Below, piece after piece: positions 5,896-14,063 of a stretch of DNA of 16,504 nucleotides. The first letter of the stretch is position 1; every line of letters begins with the position of its first letter. The notes under the pieces were generated by a model. The model was not told where the DNA came from, did not search any database, and saw nothing but the letters and a program-made list of their open reading frames with translations. The stretch comes from Chitinophagales bacterium. Its GTDB lineage: Bacteria > Bacteroidota > Bacteroidia > Chitinophagales > UBA8649. The stretch is from positions 1 to 16,504 of the forward strand of contig JADHRO010000016.1 of assembly GCA_016777395.1 (NCBI GenBank). Direction: 5' to 3'. A program made the position numbers and the translations under genes.

Positions 5896-7071
5896 ATGAG
5901 TACTAGTTCAAATCAATATGACAAGCGAGGAGTTTCTGCCGGGAAAGAAGAAGTTCATGCTGCTGTAAAAAACTTAGATAAAGGCTTATATCCAAAAGCG
6001 TTTAGTAGAATCTATCCAGATTATCTGTGTGGAGATAAAGATTTTTGTAATCTAATGAGTTCGGATGGAACTGGCACTAAATCTATTTTAGCATATATGT
6101 ATTGGAAAGAAACGGGAGATCTTTCTGTTTGGCGTAATATTGCCGTGGATGTATTGGTCATGAATTTGGATGACTTGTTATGTGTTGGAGCAACAGGACC
6201 TTTTTTGTATACCTCAATTATCAACCGAAATAAACATTTAATACCGGGTGAGGTTATCGCCGCAATTATAGAGGGTGCACAAAGCTTCATCGATGAAATG
6301 TCTAAGTTCGGTATTGAGATTAAGTATATGGGAGGCGAAACGGCTGATTTGGGTGATACGGTAAGAACGACAACAATAGATGGTTCTATGACCGCTAGAA
6401 TGAAAAGAGAAGACCTAATAATTACTAGTGAGATAAAACCTGGTGATGTTATTGTAGGCTTATCTAGTTCTGGAAAAGCAACATACGAGAATGAATACAA
6501 TTCGGGCATCGGAAGTAATGGACTTACTTCTGCAAGACATGACATATTGAATAAGTCCTATTTGAATAAATATCCGGAAAGCTTTGATCCCTCTACTGCC
6601 CATTCTGTTTTATATATAGGAAGTAAAAAGTTACAGGATAAATTAGAAGAAACACCCCTTGACTATGGTAAGGCATTGCTCTCTCCTACTAAGACTTATT
6701 CACCTGTAATTAAGGTAATGCTCGAAGAAATGAAAGAAGATATACATAGTTTGGTGCATTGTACTGGTGGGGGACAAACTAAAGTCTTGCACTTTATTGA
6801 TGAACTAAAAATTATTAAAGATAACTTACTTCCTACACCCCCATTATTTCAAGCTATTCAACGGGAGTCGGGCACAAGTTGGCAAGAGATGTATAAGGTC
6901 TTCAATATGGGTCAACGCATGGAGGTATATCTACCAGAGTCCAAGGCAGAGCAACTTATTGCTATTGCAGGCAGATTTGATATTGAAGCTCAAGTCATCG
7001 GTCGTGTTGAATCTTCGAAGATCAAGGAAGTTGAAATTATCTCCTCTCATGGAACATTTAAATATCAATAA
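5896..7071 (+). CDS. purM: Phosphoribosylformylglycinamidine cyclo-ligase (AIR synthase)
   Basis: Fifth step of de novo purine synthesis: closes the imidazole ring of FGAM to give AIR, using ATP. The 391-residue protein is of the long Bacteroidota PurM type. In order: YDKRGVSAGKEEVHAA (8-23), the ATP/metal segment SSDGTGTKS (55-63), MNLDDLLCVGAT (89-100), GGETADLGD (146-154), GDVIVGLSSSGKATYENEY (183-201), GIGSNGLTSARHD (204-216), HCTGGGQTKVLHF (288-300) and the C-terminal KVFNMGQRMEV. The frame is open up to a TTG at 5872, but that codon is part of the -7 box. The ATG at 5896 gives the normal MSTSS.YdkRGVSA start. The GHMP kinase gene follows after 8 bp and probably shares the transcript. 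No key residue appears to be missing. Confidence 0.95.
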   Translation: MSTSSNQYDKRGVSAGKEEVHAAVKNLDKGLYPKAFSRIYPDYLCGDKDFCNLMSSDGTGTKSILAYMYWKETGDLSVWRNIAVDVLVMNLDDLLCVGATGPFLYTSIINRNKHLIPGEVIAAIIEGAQSFIDEMSKFGIEIKYMGGETADLGDTVRTTTIDGSMTARMKREDLIITSEIKPGDVIVGLSSSGKATYENEYNSGIGSNGLTSARHDILNKSYLNKYPESFDPSTAHSVLYIGSKKLQDKLEETPLDYGKALLSPTKTYSPVIKVMLEEMKEDIHSLVHCTGGGQTKVLHFIDELKIIKDNLLPTPPLFQAIQRESGTSWQEMYKVFNMGQRMEVYLPESKAEQLIAIAGRFDIEAQVIGRVESSKIKEVEIISSHGTFKYQ

Positions 7072-7079
7072 GAAGTATT

Positions 7080-7952
7080 TTGTCTAGTTATTCCTCTAAA
7101 GTTTTATTGTTTGGTGAACATATAGTCAATTTAGGTGCGGAGGCACTGGCTATTCCCTATCCCGCTTTTTATGCTAAGTTGAGTTTTGATAATTTACATT
7201 CCGATTTTATTCCCGATTCACCAGCTATTTTAGATTTGATTTATACCTATATTGCTGCTAACAAAAAGCTTCAAGGAGTTTTTGATTTAAGCGCTTTTCG
7301 TGACGACCTAGAAAAGGCCCTTGGATTTCATATGAACATTCCTATTGGCTATGGTCTGGGAAGTTCAGGTGCATTAACCGCTGCTATTTTTGAACGTTAT
7401 GCCACAGATTTGTCTTTGAACGAAGAACAATTAAAAATTATATTGGGTGAAACCGAGTCATTTTTTCATGGTAAAAGCAGTGGATTAGACCCTTTAGTAT
7501 CCTATGTTAATCAAGGAGTTTGGTTGGGGAAAGGTTGTAAATTGCTTAAACAAGATTTGATATGGAGAAATGATTTTGAAATATTTTTGCTTAATACAAA
7601 TAAATCTAGAAAAACAGGGCCATTGGTTGAATCCTTCTTGGAACGTGTAGAATCTGATGAAGGGTTTGCCCGAGTAGTTAATGAATCTATAATTTCAATA
7701 AATAATTCGATTATTAGAAATTTTTTGAAGAATGACCACGAGGAAACATTAGCGCTAATAGAACAACTTAGTAAGCTCCAAATTCAACACTATAAAGATT
7801 TAATTTTGCCAGAACACATTGATCTTGTCTTGTTGGGATTAGCATCGAAGGAATATTTTCTCAAAATTTGTGGCGCAGGAGGCGGCGGATTTATGTTGGG
7901 GTTTACGCTGAATAAAGATGTCAAGTTGCCTTTTGAGGTGATTTGGGTATAA
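7080..7952 (+). CDS. GHMP kinase, mevalonate-kinase-like, TTG start
   Basis: Predicted ATP-dependent kinase of the mevalonate route to isoprenoids. The 290-residue protein has all the GHMP marks. The N-terminal YSSKVLLFGEH (4-14) carries the conserved Lys and Glu-His. The phosphate loop PIGYGLGSSGA is at 88-98. GKSSGLDPLVS at 131-141 contains the expected catalytic Asp137. The glycine-rich motif 3, ICGAGGGGFMLGF, is near residues 264-276. The spacing and the ESFFHGKSSGLDP block match Bacteroidota proteins annotated as mevalonate kinase. Between the frame's preceding stop (7059-7061) and the conserved N-terminus there is no ATG or GTG. TTG at 7080 is the best start, with ATT at 7077 or ATA at 7068 as unlikely alternatives. 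It begins 8 bp after purM, so translation may depend on ribosomes finishing purM. Another GHMP substrate cannot be excluded. Confidence 0.83.
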   Translation: MSSYSSKVLLFGEHIVNLGAEALAIPYPAFYAKLSFDNLHSDFIPDSPAILDLIYTYIAANKKLQGVFDLSAFRDDLEKALGFHMNIPIGYGLGSSGALTAAIFERYATDLSLNEEQLKIILGETESFFHGKSSGLDPLVSYVNQGVWLGKGCKLLKQDLIWRNDFEIFLLNTNKSRKTGPLVESFLERVESDEGFARVVNESIISINNSIIRNFLKNDHEETLALIEQLSKLQIQHYKDLILPEHIDLVLLGLASKEYFLKICGAGGGGFMLGFTLNKDVKLPFEVIWV

Positions 7953-7977
7953 TCGAATTTTCTTTCTAATTTTAAGT

Positions 7978-8472
7978 ATGGTTATGCGCATCCTGCTCTT
8001 TTTGTTAATGTTGGCTTTGAATTGTATGGCATTAGCGCAAAAGAAAAGTGGAAATATAGTCTTTTGGTCAGCTCAAGATTGGGAATGCGACTATGTAAAG
8101 CTTGATTTATATAATATGGATACCGTGCTTGTTTATTCAGGTAAACTAGATCAGGTGTACAAAGGGTTTGAAATTCCCGAATGTGGAGAAGAGCATACAT
8201 TGAGTGTTCCAAATATTGATGTCGGAAACTATTTTTTTGTAGCTGATTGCACGAGAGAACGATGCGGGCTTTGTGGAGGGGAAGGAAGTTATTGGCAACC
8301 AATTGTGCAGCATGAAGTCGCTAAACAGAAAGGTACTAGAAATAAGGGGAATATATCCGGCGCATGGAAGACTTGCTATCTTTGTGATGGAGAGGGTCAG
8401 GCGTCTACTACACTTTGGATTGACACGCTAACAATATATCTTGATAAATGTCGATCGGTTCTGTTAAAGTGA
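7978..8472 (+). CDS. Secreted small protein with two CxxCxGxG (DnaJ-type) motifs
   Basis: A 164-residue exported protein. Residues 1-20 form a clear signal peptide (hydrophobic core LLFLLMLAL, ALA-Q cleavage site). The mature part looks beta-rich: GNIVFWSAQDWECDYVKLDL near 25-44, IPECGEE at 66-72, VGNYFFVADC at 82-91, and a last strand TLTIYLDKCRSVLL at 150-163. Inserted in it are CGLCGGEG (96-103) and CYLCDGEG (133-140), each a perfect CxxCxGxG repeat as in the DnaJ zinc-finger domain. Two such repeats supply four cysteines, enough for one zinc site, but an extracytoplasmic location also allows disulfides. The outer scaffold resembles small Bacteroidota exported beta-sandwich proteins (from memory). 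ATGs at 7978 and 7984 are both possible starts. It lies 25 bp after the kinase gene on the same strand. Function unknown. Confidence 0.75.
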   Translation: MVMRILLFLLMLALNCMALAQKKSGNIVFWSAQDWECDYVKLDLYNMDTVLVYSGKLDQVYKGFEIPECGEEHTLSVPNIDVGNYFFVADCTRERCGLCGGEGSYWQPIVQHEVAKQKGTRNKGNISGAWKTCYLCDGEGQASTTLWIDTLTIYLDKCRSVLLK

Positions 8473-8530
8473 TTGCTGCCTTATGTTTCGGCTTTTTGTA
8501 TTTAGATTGACGCTATATAAGACTACGCCA

Positions 8531-9418
8531 TTACTTAAACTGCCCGCTTACTTCTTTATTCTTATAACCGCCCGCATAGCTGTAAAAACCTTCACCTGAC
8601 TTTACACCCAACTTACCTGCTTGTACCATATTGACTAATAGCGGACAAGGTGCATATTTTGGGTTTCCAAATCCTTCATATAAAACATTGCATATTGAAA
8701 GTGCTACGTCCAATCCCACAAAATCAGCTAATTGTAAAGGCCCCATAGGATGCGCCATACCAAGCATCATTACTTGGTCTATTTCCTCAACTCCTGCTAC
8801 TCCTTCGTGCAATGTGTATATCGCCTCATTGATCATTGGCACTAAAATTCTGTTCGCTACAAAACCAGGATAATCATTAGCTTCAACGGGGATTTTGCTC
8901 AAACTTTTAGATAATTCAATAATGACATTCATTGTCTCTTCACTAGTTGAATATCCTCGAATAATTTCAATCAATTTCATGATTGGCACAGGATTCATGA
9001 AATGCATACCGATTACCTTATCGGGACGTTTGGTAGCACTGGCAATTTTTGTTATTGAAATGGAAGACGTGTTACTCGCAAGAATACATGCTGCGGGAGC
9101 ATAGGATTCAAGTTGTTCAAAAATCTTCAACTTTAGATCAACATTTTCCGTAGCAGCTTCAACTACTAAATCTGCAGATTTCACTCCATTCTCAATGGAA
9201 GTATAGGTGCTTAAGTTCTTTAATGTTGCTTCTTTATCAGATTGAGTAATCTTTTCTTTAGCTATTAAGCGATCTAAGTTTTTATTAATAATAGCCATAC
9301 CCTTATCTAGAGAGTCTTGAGAAATATCAATTAAATTTACTTTATAATTTGTTTGGGCAAATACGTGTGCAATCCCGTTGCCCATTGTCCCAGCGCCAAT
9401 TACTGCTATGTTTTTCAT
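8531..9418 (-). CDS. 3-hydroxybutyryl-CoA dehydrogenase
   Basis: NAD(P)-dependent oxidation or reduction at C3 of short-chain 3-hydroxyacyl-CoA, used in beta-oxidation or butyryl-CoA metabolism. Its 295 residues fit the single-function family of about 280-300. The N-terminal Rossmann motif IGAGTMGNGIAHVFA is at 7-21. ASNTSSISI at 114-122 carries Ser118. GMHFMNPVPIMKLIEII at 137-153 carries His139 and Glu151. PGFVANRILVP at 184-194 carries Asn189. Together these are the expected catalytic set. LQLADFVGLDV and GVKSGEGFYSY mark the C-terminal helical domain. It is transcribed alone with its own promoter (TAAATTTG at 9448-9455) and converges on the secreted-protein gene across 58 bp. It could be called hbd or paaH; sequence alone does not decide. 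Confidence 0.93.
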   Translation of the reverse strand: MKNIAVIGAGTMGNGIAHVFAQTNYKVNLIDISQDSLDKGMAIINKNLDRLIAKEKITQSDKEATLKNLSTYTSIENGVKSADLVVEAATENVDLKLKIFEQLESYAPAACILASNTSSISITKIASATKRPDKVIGMHFMNPVPIMKLIEIIRGYSTSEETMNVIIELSKSLSKIPVEANDYPGFVANRILVPMINEAIYTLHEGVAGVEEIDQVMMLGMAHPMGPLQLADFVGLDVALSICNVLYEGFGNPKYAPCPLLVNMVQAGKLGVKSGEGFYSYAGGYKNKEVSGQFK

Positions 9419-9447
9419 GATTAATTTATTTATTTTTTTTGAGAATA

Positions 9448-9483
9448 CAAATTTACTATTTTATGCTGTAGTACTGAAACAAA
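9448..9483 (-). promoter_or_regulatory. Promoter of the hydroxybutyryl-CoA dehydrogenase gene
   Basis: On the minus strand, TAAATTTG (9448-9455) matches the TAnnTTTG -7 consensus exactly and lies 29 bp before the start codon. A TTTG (9480-9483) lies 24 bp further upstream, slightly more than the usual -33 spacing. Confidence 0.55.
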
Positions 9484-9544
9484 GACTAAACAAAAACGAT
9501 CCTGTATTTGCTAAACTGCAGCTAGTTGCTGATTAAAAATCTGC

Positions 9545-12004
9545 CTAATTTACAACTACTTTTTGATTAAATACCAGTGAAGATTCATCATAAATACTTA
9601 CAATGTATGCACCATTTAACCATTCAGCCGTATACACATTTAGAACAGATTCATTAGGGTTTAGTCGATGTGTAAAGACTTCCTTGCCTAGCATATTATT
9701 GATCTTTACTTGAAAGACTTTGTTATGCTTATTCTTAATTGTTATCTTAAGCAACCCTTGCGTTGGAATGGGGGAAATATCCGCTAGTTCAAGCAGTCCA
9801 TCTCTTTCAATAAGTCCAGTGAATTTACATGGACTAAATTGCTGGGTGTCATTGGCGAATTGATTATTGAAAATGCCTAATACATAGTCACCTTGTCGTG
9901 CGTTAAAGACTTCAAAATAGCCTGTTTTGTTTTGAGTACTTCCTTGTGTATTTAACTCAAATGAATCGACTATTTCCCAATTATCTTGAGGCTTAGCTTT
10001 AAACAAAATAACTAAACTATCTTCTGAGTTTGTAATGAAATCATTGTCCAATAAACCACTTAAACTGTTATTACTTCCATTGTAGCGAAATATGGCATCT
10101 GTCTTAAAGTTTTCATCCCATACACCACCTATACTCCAATATCTATTTGGTGACAAATGGAGCCCTTCAATGATTTCTTGAAATGGCTCAGGTTTAATAT
10201 AATGATGCGTGGCATGCATAAGAACCGAATCATTAATGGTTCTTACATTAAAAATGACTCTTGCTAAATCAAAATCATTAGTACCGATTTGATTGATATA
10301 TTCGTATTTATCCACGGTAGCATCTTGAATTTTCTCCTCCACATCTAATGCATAATATTTAGGGTCAAATGGAAGCTCAAAACTAAAACTTGAGCATGGC
10401 CCGTAAGTGTTGACTTGAACAGTTTGAAATTCCTGTGGAGAATTGTAAAAAGTAACATCAATGGGCAAGTATGTGGTATAGTTAGTATTTTCCCACAATT
10501 TTTGTTGAATGCTTCCCTCTATAAGAAATGAATTTCCTATCGCACTTGTTGTGAAATCTTTAATACTGTAGTGATGAAAACCTTTTTCAGATATCCAAGA
10601 CTCAAAGAAGCTTGATAAATCTTTCCCTGAACAGGCACTCAAGTAAGACTCAAACAAGCTAGAATTTACTTCTTGAAAAGAATAGTCATTCAAAAATCCC
10701 TCAATACAACTTTGGAAATCAATTTCACCTAATATTCCACGCAATGTATGCGCCATATCTGCGCCTTTATCATAAACCGTGCTGCTGTATACTTTATCGC
10801 TTGGAACACCAGAAACAGGATAATAGCCACCATCATTATGGTGTATTAGTCTTAGTACATTATCATGATTGACTCTAGAATAGTTTTTGTAGGCATCTTC
10901 TCCGTATACAAACTCAATAAATAAGGCCTCTGAAAAACTTGCCCAACCCTCATTTAGCCACATATCTCCTTCCGTTTCACAAGTCACTAAGTTTCCCCAC
11001 CAATGATGAGATAGTTCATGAGCCATCAGTGTTTCATAGTTAGTTGTCCCGTTTACTGCCGCCCGCATGTAAGTAATATTTGTGGCGTGTTCCATTGCAC
11101 CAGAGTTAAATGAACTTAGGCAGTATCCCACACGACTAAATGCATAAGGAGCATAGTTTTCCTCATAGCATTGCATAGCGTTTTCTAGATGAACAAACGA
11201 GGCCTTCATCGCTGCTGTATCAGAAGCTCTTGCAGCCAGTTGTATAGGTATTGGCACACTTTGTATCCCGTTGTAAGTCATATTTATCGTTTCATAAGTA
11301 GATACTGTTAAAGAAGCTAAATAACTAGGAATCTCTTGGCCCATTTCCCAATGCCAAGTCTTGGTACCATCCATATTATTAATTTCTTCTATTAATATCC
11401 CATTACAAAACGCTTTTCTTGTATCGTCAGTAGTGATGTGAAAACCGAATGTTTCTCGCTCTACAAAGTTGTCAAAACAAGGAAACCAGATTCGACCATA
11501 ATTATGCGGATCTTCCAAAAAACTAACACCAATGTTGAATGCATAGGTGCTATTCCAATAAAATCCTCCCCAATCACCCGGGTTCTGAATAGGTGTTCCA
11601 CCATAAAATATTTGAATTTCGCTCGGCTGATTTTGATTAAGTGTAGTTCCTAGCTCAATAAACAAACTGGAACCATTGTGTTCATGATTTAAAATATTTC
11701 CAAAACTTTTAACTGAATCTACTTGAAGACCTTGTAAATCTAGGCGAATGGATGATATGTTATCTTGAAGTGCTATGATCTCAATATTCGCTTCTGCTAG
11801 AAGCGCGCGAGCATTCCAATCACTTAGGTCAATGTGCAGGTCAGTATGCACAATATCAATTGAATCACTTCTTGTATCTATGCTTTTTAAAGTAGATTTT
11901 GATAATTTTTTTTTTGTCTCAAAACAAGAAAAAGGCACCGTAGGCTTTTGAGCAAGCAAAAATAATATTGCCATGCAAGATAAAAGGGTAAGGTATATTT
12001 TCAT
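9545..12004 (-). CDS. Secreted M1-family metallopeptidase with T9SS sorting domain
   Basis: An 819-residue secreted zinc aminopeptidase-like enzyme. Signal peptide at about 1-18 (MKIYLTLLSC, then a hydrophobic run to LLAQ). A beta-rich N-terminal domain (50-240) precedes the M1 catalytic domain. The exopeptidase motif GAMEH is at 303-307. The zinc site HELSHHWWGN starts at 329, giving H329-E330-x-x-H333, with third ligand Glu352 in NEGWA 18 residues further on. The segment VYSSTVYDKGADM holds the likely catalytic Tyr. The large C-terminal M1 helical domain is absent. Instead there is a beta-rich tail, and the last ~82 residues form a type A T9SS sorting domain (ISPIPTQG, VKINNMLGKEVF, LNGAYIVSIY, final KVVVN). 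The protein should cross the outer membrane and be released or anchored at the surface, supplying amino acids or peptides. It diverges from the dehydrogenase gene at 12094. Confidence 0.92.
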   Translation of the reverse strand: MKIYLTLLSCMAILFLLAQKPTVPFSCFETKKKLSKSTLKSIDTRSDSIDIVHTDLHIDLSDWNARALLAEANIEIIALQDNISSIRLDLQGLQVDSVKSFGNILNHEHNGSSLFIELGTTLNQNQPSEIQIFYGGTPIQNPGDWGGFYWNSTYAFNIGVSFLEDPHNYGRIWFPCFDNFVERETFGFHITTDDTRKAFCNGILIEEINNMDGTKTWHWEMGQEIPSYLASLTVSTYETINMTYNGIQSVPIPIQLAARASDTAAMKASFVHLENAMQCYEENYAPYAFSRVGYCLSSFNSGAMEHATNITYMRAAVNGTTNYETLMAHELSHHWWGNLVTCETEGDMWLNEGWASFSEALFIEFVYGEDAYKNYSRVNHDNVLRLIHHNDGGYYPVSGVPSDKVYSSTVYDKGADMAHTLRGILGEIDFQSCIEGFLNDYSFQEVNSSLFESYLSACSGKDLSSFFESWISEKGFHHYSIKDFTTSAIGNSFLIEGSIQQKLWENTNYTTYLPIDVTFYNSPQEFQTVQVNTYGPCSSFSFELPFDPKYYALDVEEKIQDATVDKYEYINQIGTNDFDLARVIFNVRTINDSVLMHATHHYIKPEPFQEIIEGLHLSPNRYWSIGGVWDENFKTDAIFRYNGSNNSLSGLLDNDFITNSEDSLVILFKAKPQDNWEIVDSFELNTQGSTQNKTGYFEVFNARQGDYVLGIFNNQFANDTQQFSPCKFTGLIERDGLLELADISPIPTQGLLKITIKNKHNKVFQVKINNMLGKEVFTHRLNPNESVLNVYTAEWLNGAYIVSIYDESSLVFNQKVVVN

Positions 12005-12058
12005 TGTGCTTAATGGTTTTAAGTAACACTAAAGTTAAGTTAAATAATCAAGTCACTA

Positions 12059-12066
12059 TATATTTG
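12059..12066 (+). promoter_or_regulatory. -7 box (TATATTTG) of the short-chain dehydrogenase gene
   Basis: Exact TAnnTTTG match 27 bp before the ATG at 12094, implying a leader of about 20 nt. No TTG at the usual -33 distance. It supports the ATG at 12094 and argues against the upstream TTG at 12004. Confidence 0.5.
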
Positions 12067-12093
12067 TGCCTAATTATCAAATGCAAATATTTT

Positions 12094-12801
12094 ATGAAAA
12101 CAGTAATTATAACAGGAGCCAGCAGCGGTATTGGAGCGGAAACAGCTGTACTACTCAATCGGAAAGGCTATCAAGTTGTTTTAGCAGCAAGAAGAATGAA
12201 CAAATTAGAAAAGATTGCTGAACAATTGAATGAACATCACCTTTTAGTAAAAGTGGATGTATGTAAAGTGCATGAAGTAGAAAGCTTAGTTAAACAAACC
12301 ATTGATAAATTTGGAAAAATTGATGTGTTAATCAATAATGCGGGTCTGGGTTACATTGCACCGTTAGCAGAAGGGAAATTGGAAGATTGGCATCAAATGT
12401 TTAATGTCAATGTGAATGGTCTTTTAACGTGCACGCATAAATCACTTCCTTACCTGCTAAAGGAAAAGGGTACAATTATAAACATTGCTTCCGTGGCCGC
12501 GCATGAAGTATTCCCAAATACGGTAGTTTATTGTGCGACTAAACATGCTGTAAATGCCATTACACTTGGGATAAGAAAAGAATTTCGTGATAAAGTTAAA
12601 GTATGTAATATTTCTCCTGGAGCTGTTCAAACTGAATTTTTAGAGCAATCTGAGGAAAGTAATAATGTAAAACAAATGCGTGATTTTTTCTTTAACAATG
12701 AGACCTTGAAGGGGATAGATATTGCCGAAGCTATTTACGAAGTATTGAGCAAGCCAGCTCATGTTGCAATTAACGAAGTGATTATTCGTCCCAATATTTA
12801 A
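12094..12801 (+). CDS. Short-chain dehydrogenase/reductase (classical SDR, YdfG-like)
   Basis: NAD(P)H-dependent oxidoreductase of 235 residues, within the classical SDR range. The cofactor loop TGASSGIG is at 7-14, and AARR at 31-34 suggests preference for NADP (basic residues after beta-2). NNAG is at 81-84, Asn106 in NVNVNG, Ser133 in NIASVAAH, and the Tyr146-Lys150 pair in YCATK completes the catalytic tetrad. SPGAVQTEF and the ending PAHVAINEVIIRP resemble the YdfG (3-hydroxy acid / serine dehydrogenase) branch, so the substrate may be a 3-hydroxy acid. The frame is open to a TTG at 12004, but the extra 30 residues precede the Rossmann start and cover the promoter, so the ATG at 12094 is chosen. 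Its TAA shares the tetranucleotide TTAA with the stop of the convergent flippase gene. Confidence 0.92.
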   Translation: MKTVIITGASSGIGAETAVLLNRKGYQVVLAARRMNKLEKIAEQLNEHHLLVKVDVCKVHEVESLVKQTIDKFGKIDVLINNAGLGYIAPLAEGKLEDWHQMFNVNVNGLLTCTHKSLPYLLKEKGTIINIASVAAHEVFPNTVVYCATKHAVNAITLGIRKEFRDKVKVCNISPGAVQTEFLEQSEESNNVKQMRDFFFNNETLKGIDIAEAIYEVLSKPAHVAINEVIIRPNI

Positions 12802-14063
12802 ATTTTGTTAATTGCTGTTTTGGTGAGGTATTGTAAATAGATTATCCAAAATAAAGAAAGTAAACCAGTTGTGATGGCATAGAGCATAATCATGTGCACG
12901 GGATTTTCAAGGAAATATCCTGCAATTAAAAGCGCGGCTATTTTGAATACAATCGATACGGTATTAAATACTAGTGGCGCATCTAATCTATTGATTACAT
13001 CACTTATAACGCTTATGGGTGATTGAACGAACAAGAAAATAGAAGCTGCGGCCATCCATTGGAAAAAGGGTACAGCCTCAATAAATTCTTCTCCAAAGAC
13101 CAAAGGGAAAAGAAATCTTGCAGTAATTATGCCCAAGAAATAAATGATAGCAGATAACAATATTAGAGATTGACTGACCTTTTTTAAATGTGGGAGTAAT
13201 TGTTTTGGATCTTCCGTTGCCAACTTACTTGATGTATTAAAAAATACATCTCCTATAGCAGAACCAATGAAGTTTCTTGGCATACCGGCCACTCTTGCCC
13301 CATAAGCGTATAGTGTCTGAACCCCTGCTCCCCAAAATGCAGGAATAAAATAATTGGGTAACTCAATAGAAAAAGTATTGATAAAATTACTCAGCATAGA
13401 TACTGTTGGATATCGTTTGTAATTTATTGCTAAAGTTTTTAGTTCCTCAAACTGATGATTTTCTCGTTTGACCAATTCAATAGTTGAATAAATGATAAAA
13501 AGAACGGCTTGACTTATTATCCAGGCCATGACCAAACTGGTTGCGGTATACCCCCAAAAATTCGTTAAAAAGAAACTCATGCCAAGCATCATTAAAGCTT
13601 GGATGGTTTTAAATAAGGCATTTAGCTTGAAATTGCCTAGCTTATTATGAAAGATAATAAAGCTTTGGAAAGACGCCATAAGAAAAATTCCAACTGGCAA
13701 TAATAAGATAAGTGCGTTTATTTTTTCTAAACGAGGAATAAAGGAATGAAATGGGATGAGGTAGAAAAGTATAAAAAGTAAAGCACAAAAAACAAAAGAG
13801 AGTCCTAAAGCAATTTTTAATAATCCAGAGGAGTCTTTTAATTGTTTTGGCAGCATACTCGCCAATTCGTAACGCCCAGTCGATGGCACAGCCAATAAAA
13901 TACTTAGGGAAATGAAAACAGTATATATACCTATTTCAATTCTATCGAAATATCGAGCAAACAAAGCATATGCAATGAAAATTAAAATTTGAGACAAAAG
14001 ATTTCCAACAAAAACAATGGAGGAAAGACGAAGAAAAGTAGATTGTAAAACCCCTCGGATCAT
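12798..14063 (-). CDS. Wzx-like polysaccharide flippase (MATE/MVF superfamily)
   Basis: A 421-residue inner-membrane protein with about twelve hydrophobic segments spread over the whole length, for example IVFVGNLLSQILIFIAYALF, LSILLAVP, ALGLSFVFCALLFILFYLIP, LILLLPVGIFLMASF, LILLSAIIYFLGIITA and IMLYAITTGLLSLFWIIYL. The N-terminus is typical of Wzx/PST flippases that move undecaprenyl-linked oligosaccharides across the inner membrane. The sequence GVQTLYAYGARVAGMPRNFIGSAIGDVFF (split around residues 244-273) resembles the LYs.a.ri...p...ig.ai..v.f region of these proteins. Its start overlaps the upstream acyltransferase stop in ATGA, so the two are coupled. No glycosyltransferase or polymerase is visible nearby, so the sugar substrate is unknown. 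Confidence 0.85.
   Translation of the reverse strand: MIRGVLQSTFLRLSSIVFVGNLLSQILIFIAYALFARYFDRIEIGIYTVFISLSILLAVPSTGRYELASMLPKQLKDSSGLLKIALGLSFVFCALLFILFYLIPFHSFIPRLEKINALILLLPVGIFLMASFQSFIIFHNKLGNFKLNALFKTIQALMMLGMSFFLTNFWGYTATSLVMAWIISQAVLFIIYSTIELVKRENHQFEELKTLAINYKRYPTVSMLSNFINTFSIELPNYFIPAFWGAGVQTLYAYGARVAGMPRNFIGSAIGDVFFNTSSKLATEDPKQLLPHLKKVSQSLILLSAIIYFLGIITARFLFPLVFGEEFIEAVPFFQWMAAASIFLFVQSPISVISDVINRLDAPLVFNTVSIVFKIAALLIAGYFLENPVHMIMLYAITTGLLSLFWIIYLQYLTKTAINKI

Noticed and set aside
6021..6545. 174-codon open frame on the minus strand inside purM
   Set aside because: It lies wholly antisense to a firmly identified gene, has a low-complexity hydrophobic composition and no recognisable motif; a shadow of the purM frame.
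7982..8302. 106-codon minus-strand open frame opposite the secreted cysteine-motif protein
   Set aside because: The plus-strand frame has a proper signal peptide and exact repeated motifs; the antisense frame shows nothing coherent.
8473..8530. Terminator between convergent genes at 8473-8530
   Set aside because: The GCC/GGC stem before TTTTT is only 3 bp long, too weak to call.
12004..12093. 30-residue N-terminal extension of the short-chain dehydrogenase
   Set aside because: It precedes the Rossmann beta strand, contains the promoter -7 box, and would start on the first base of the divergent gene's start codon.
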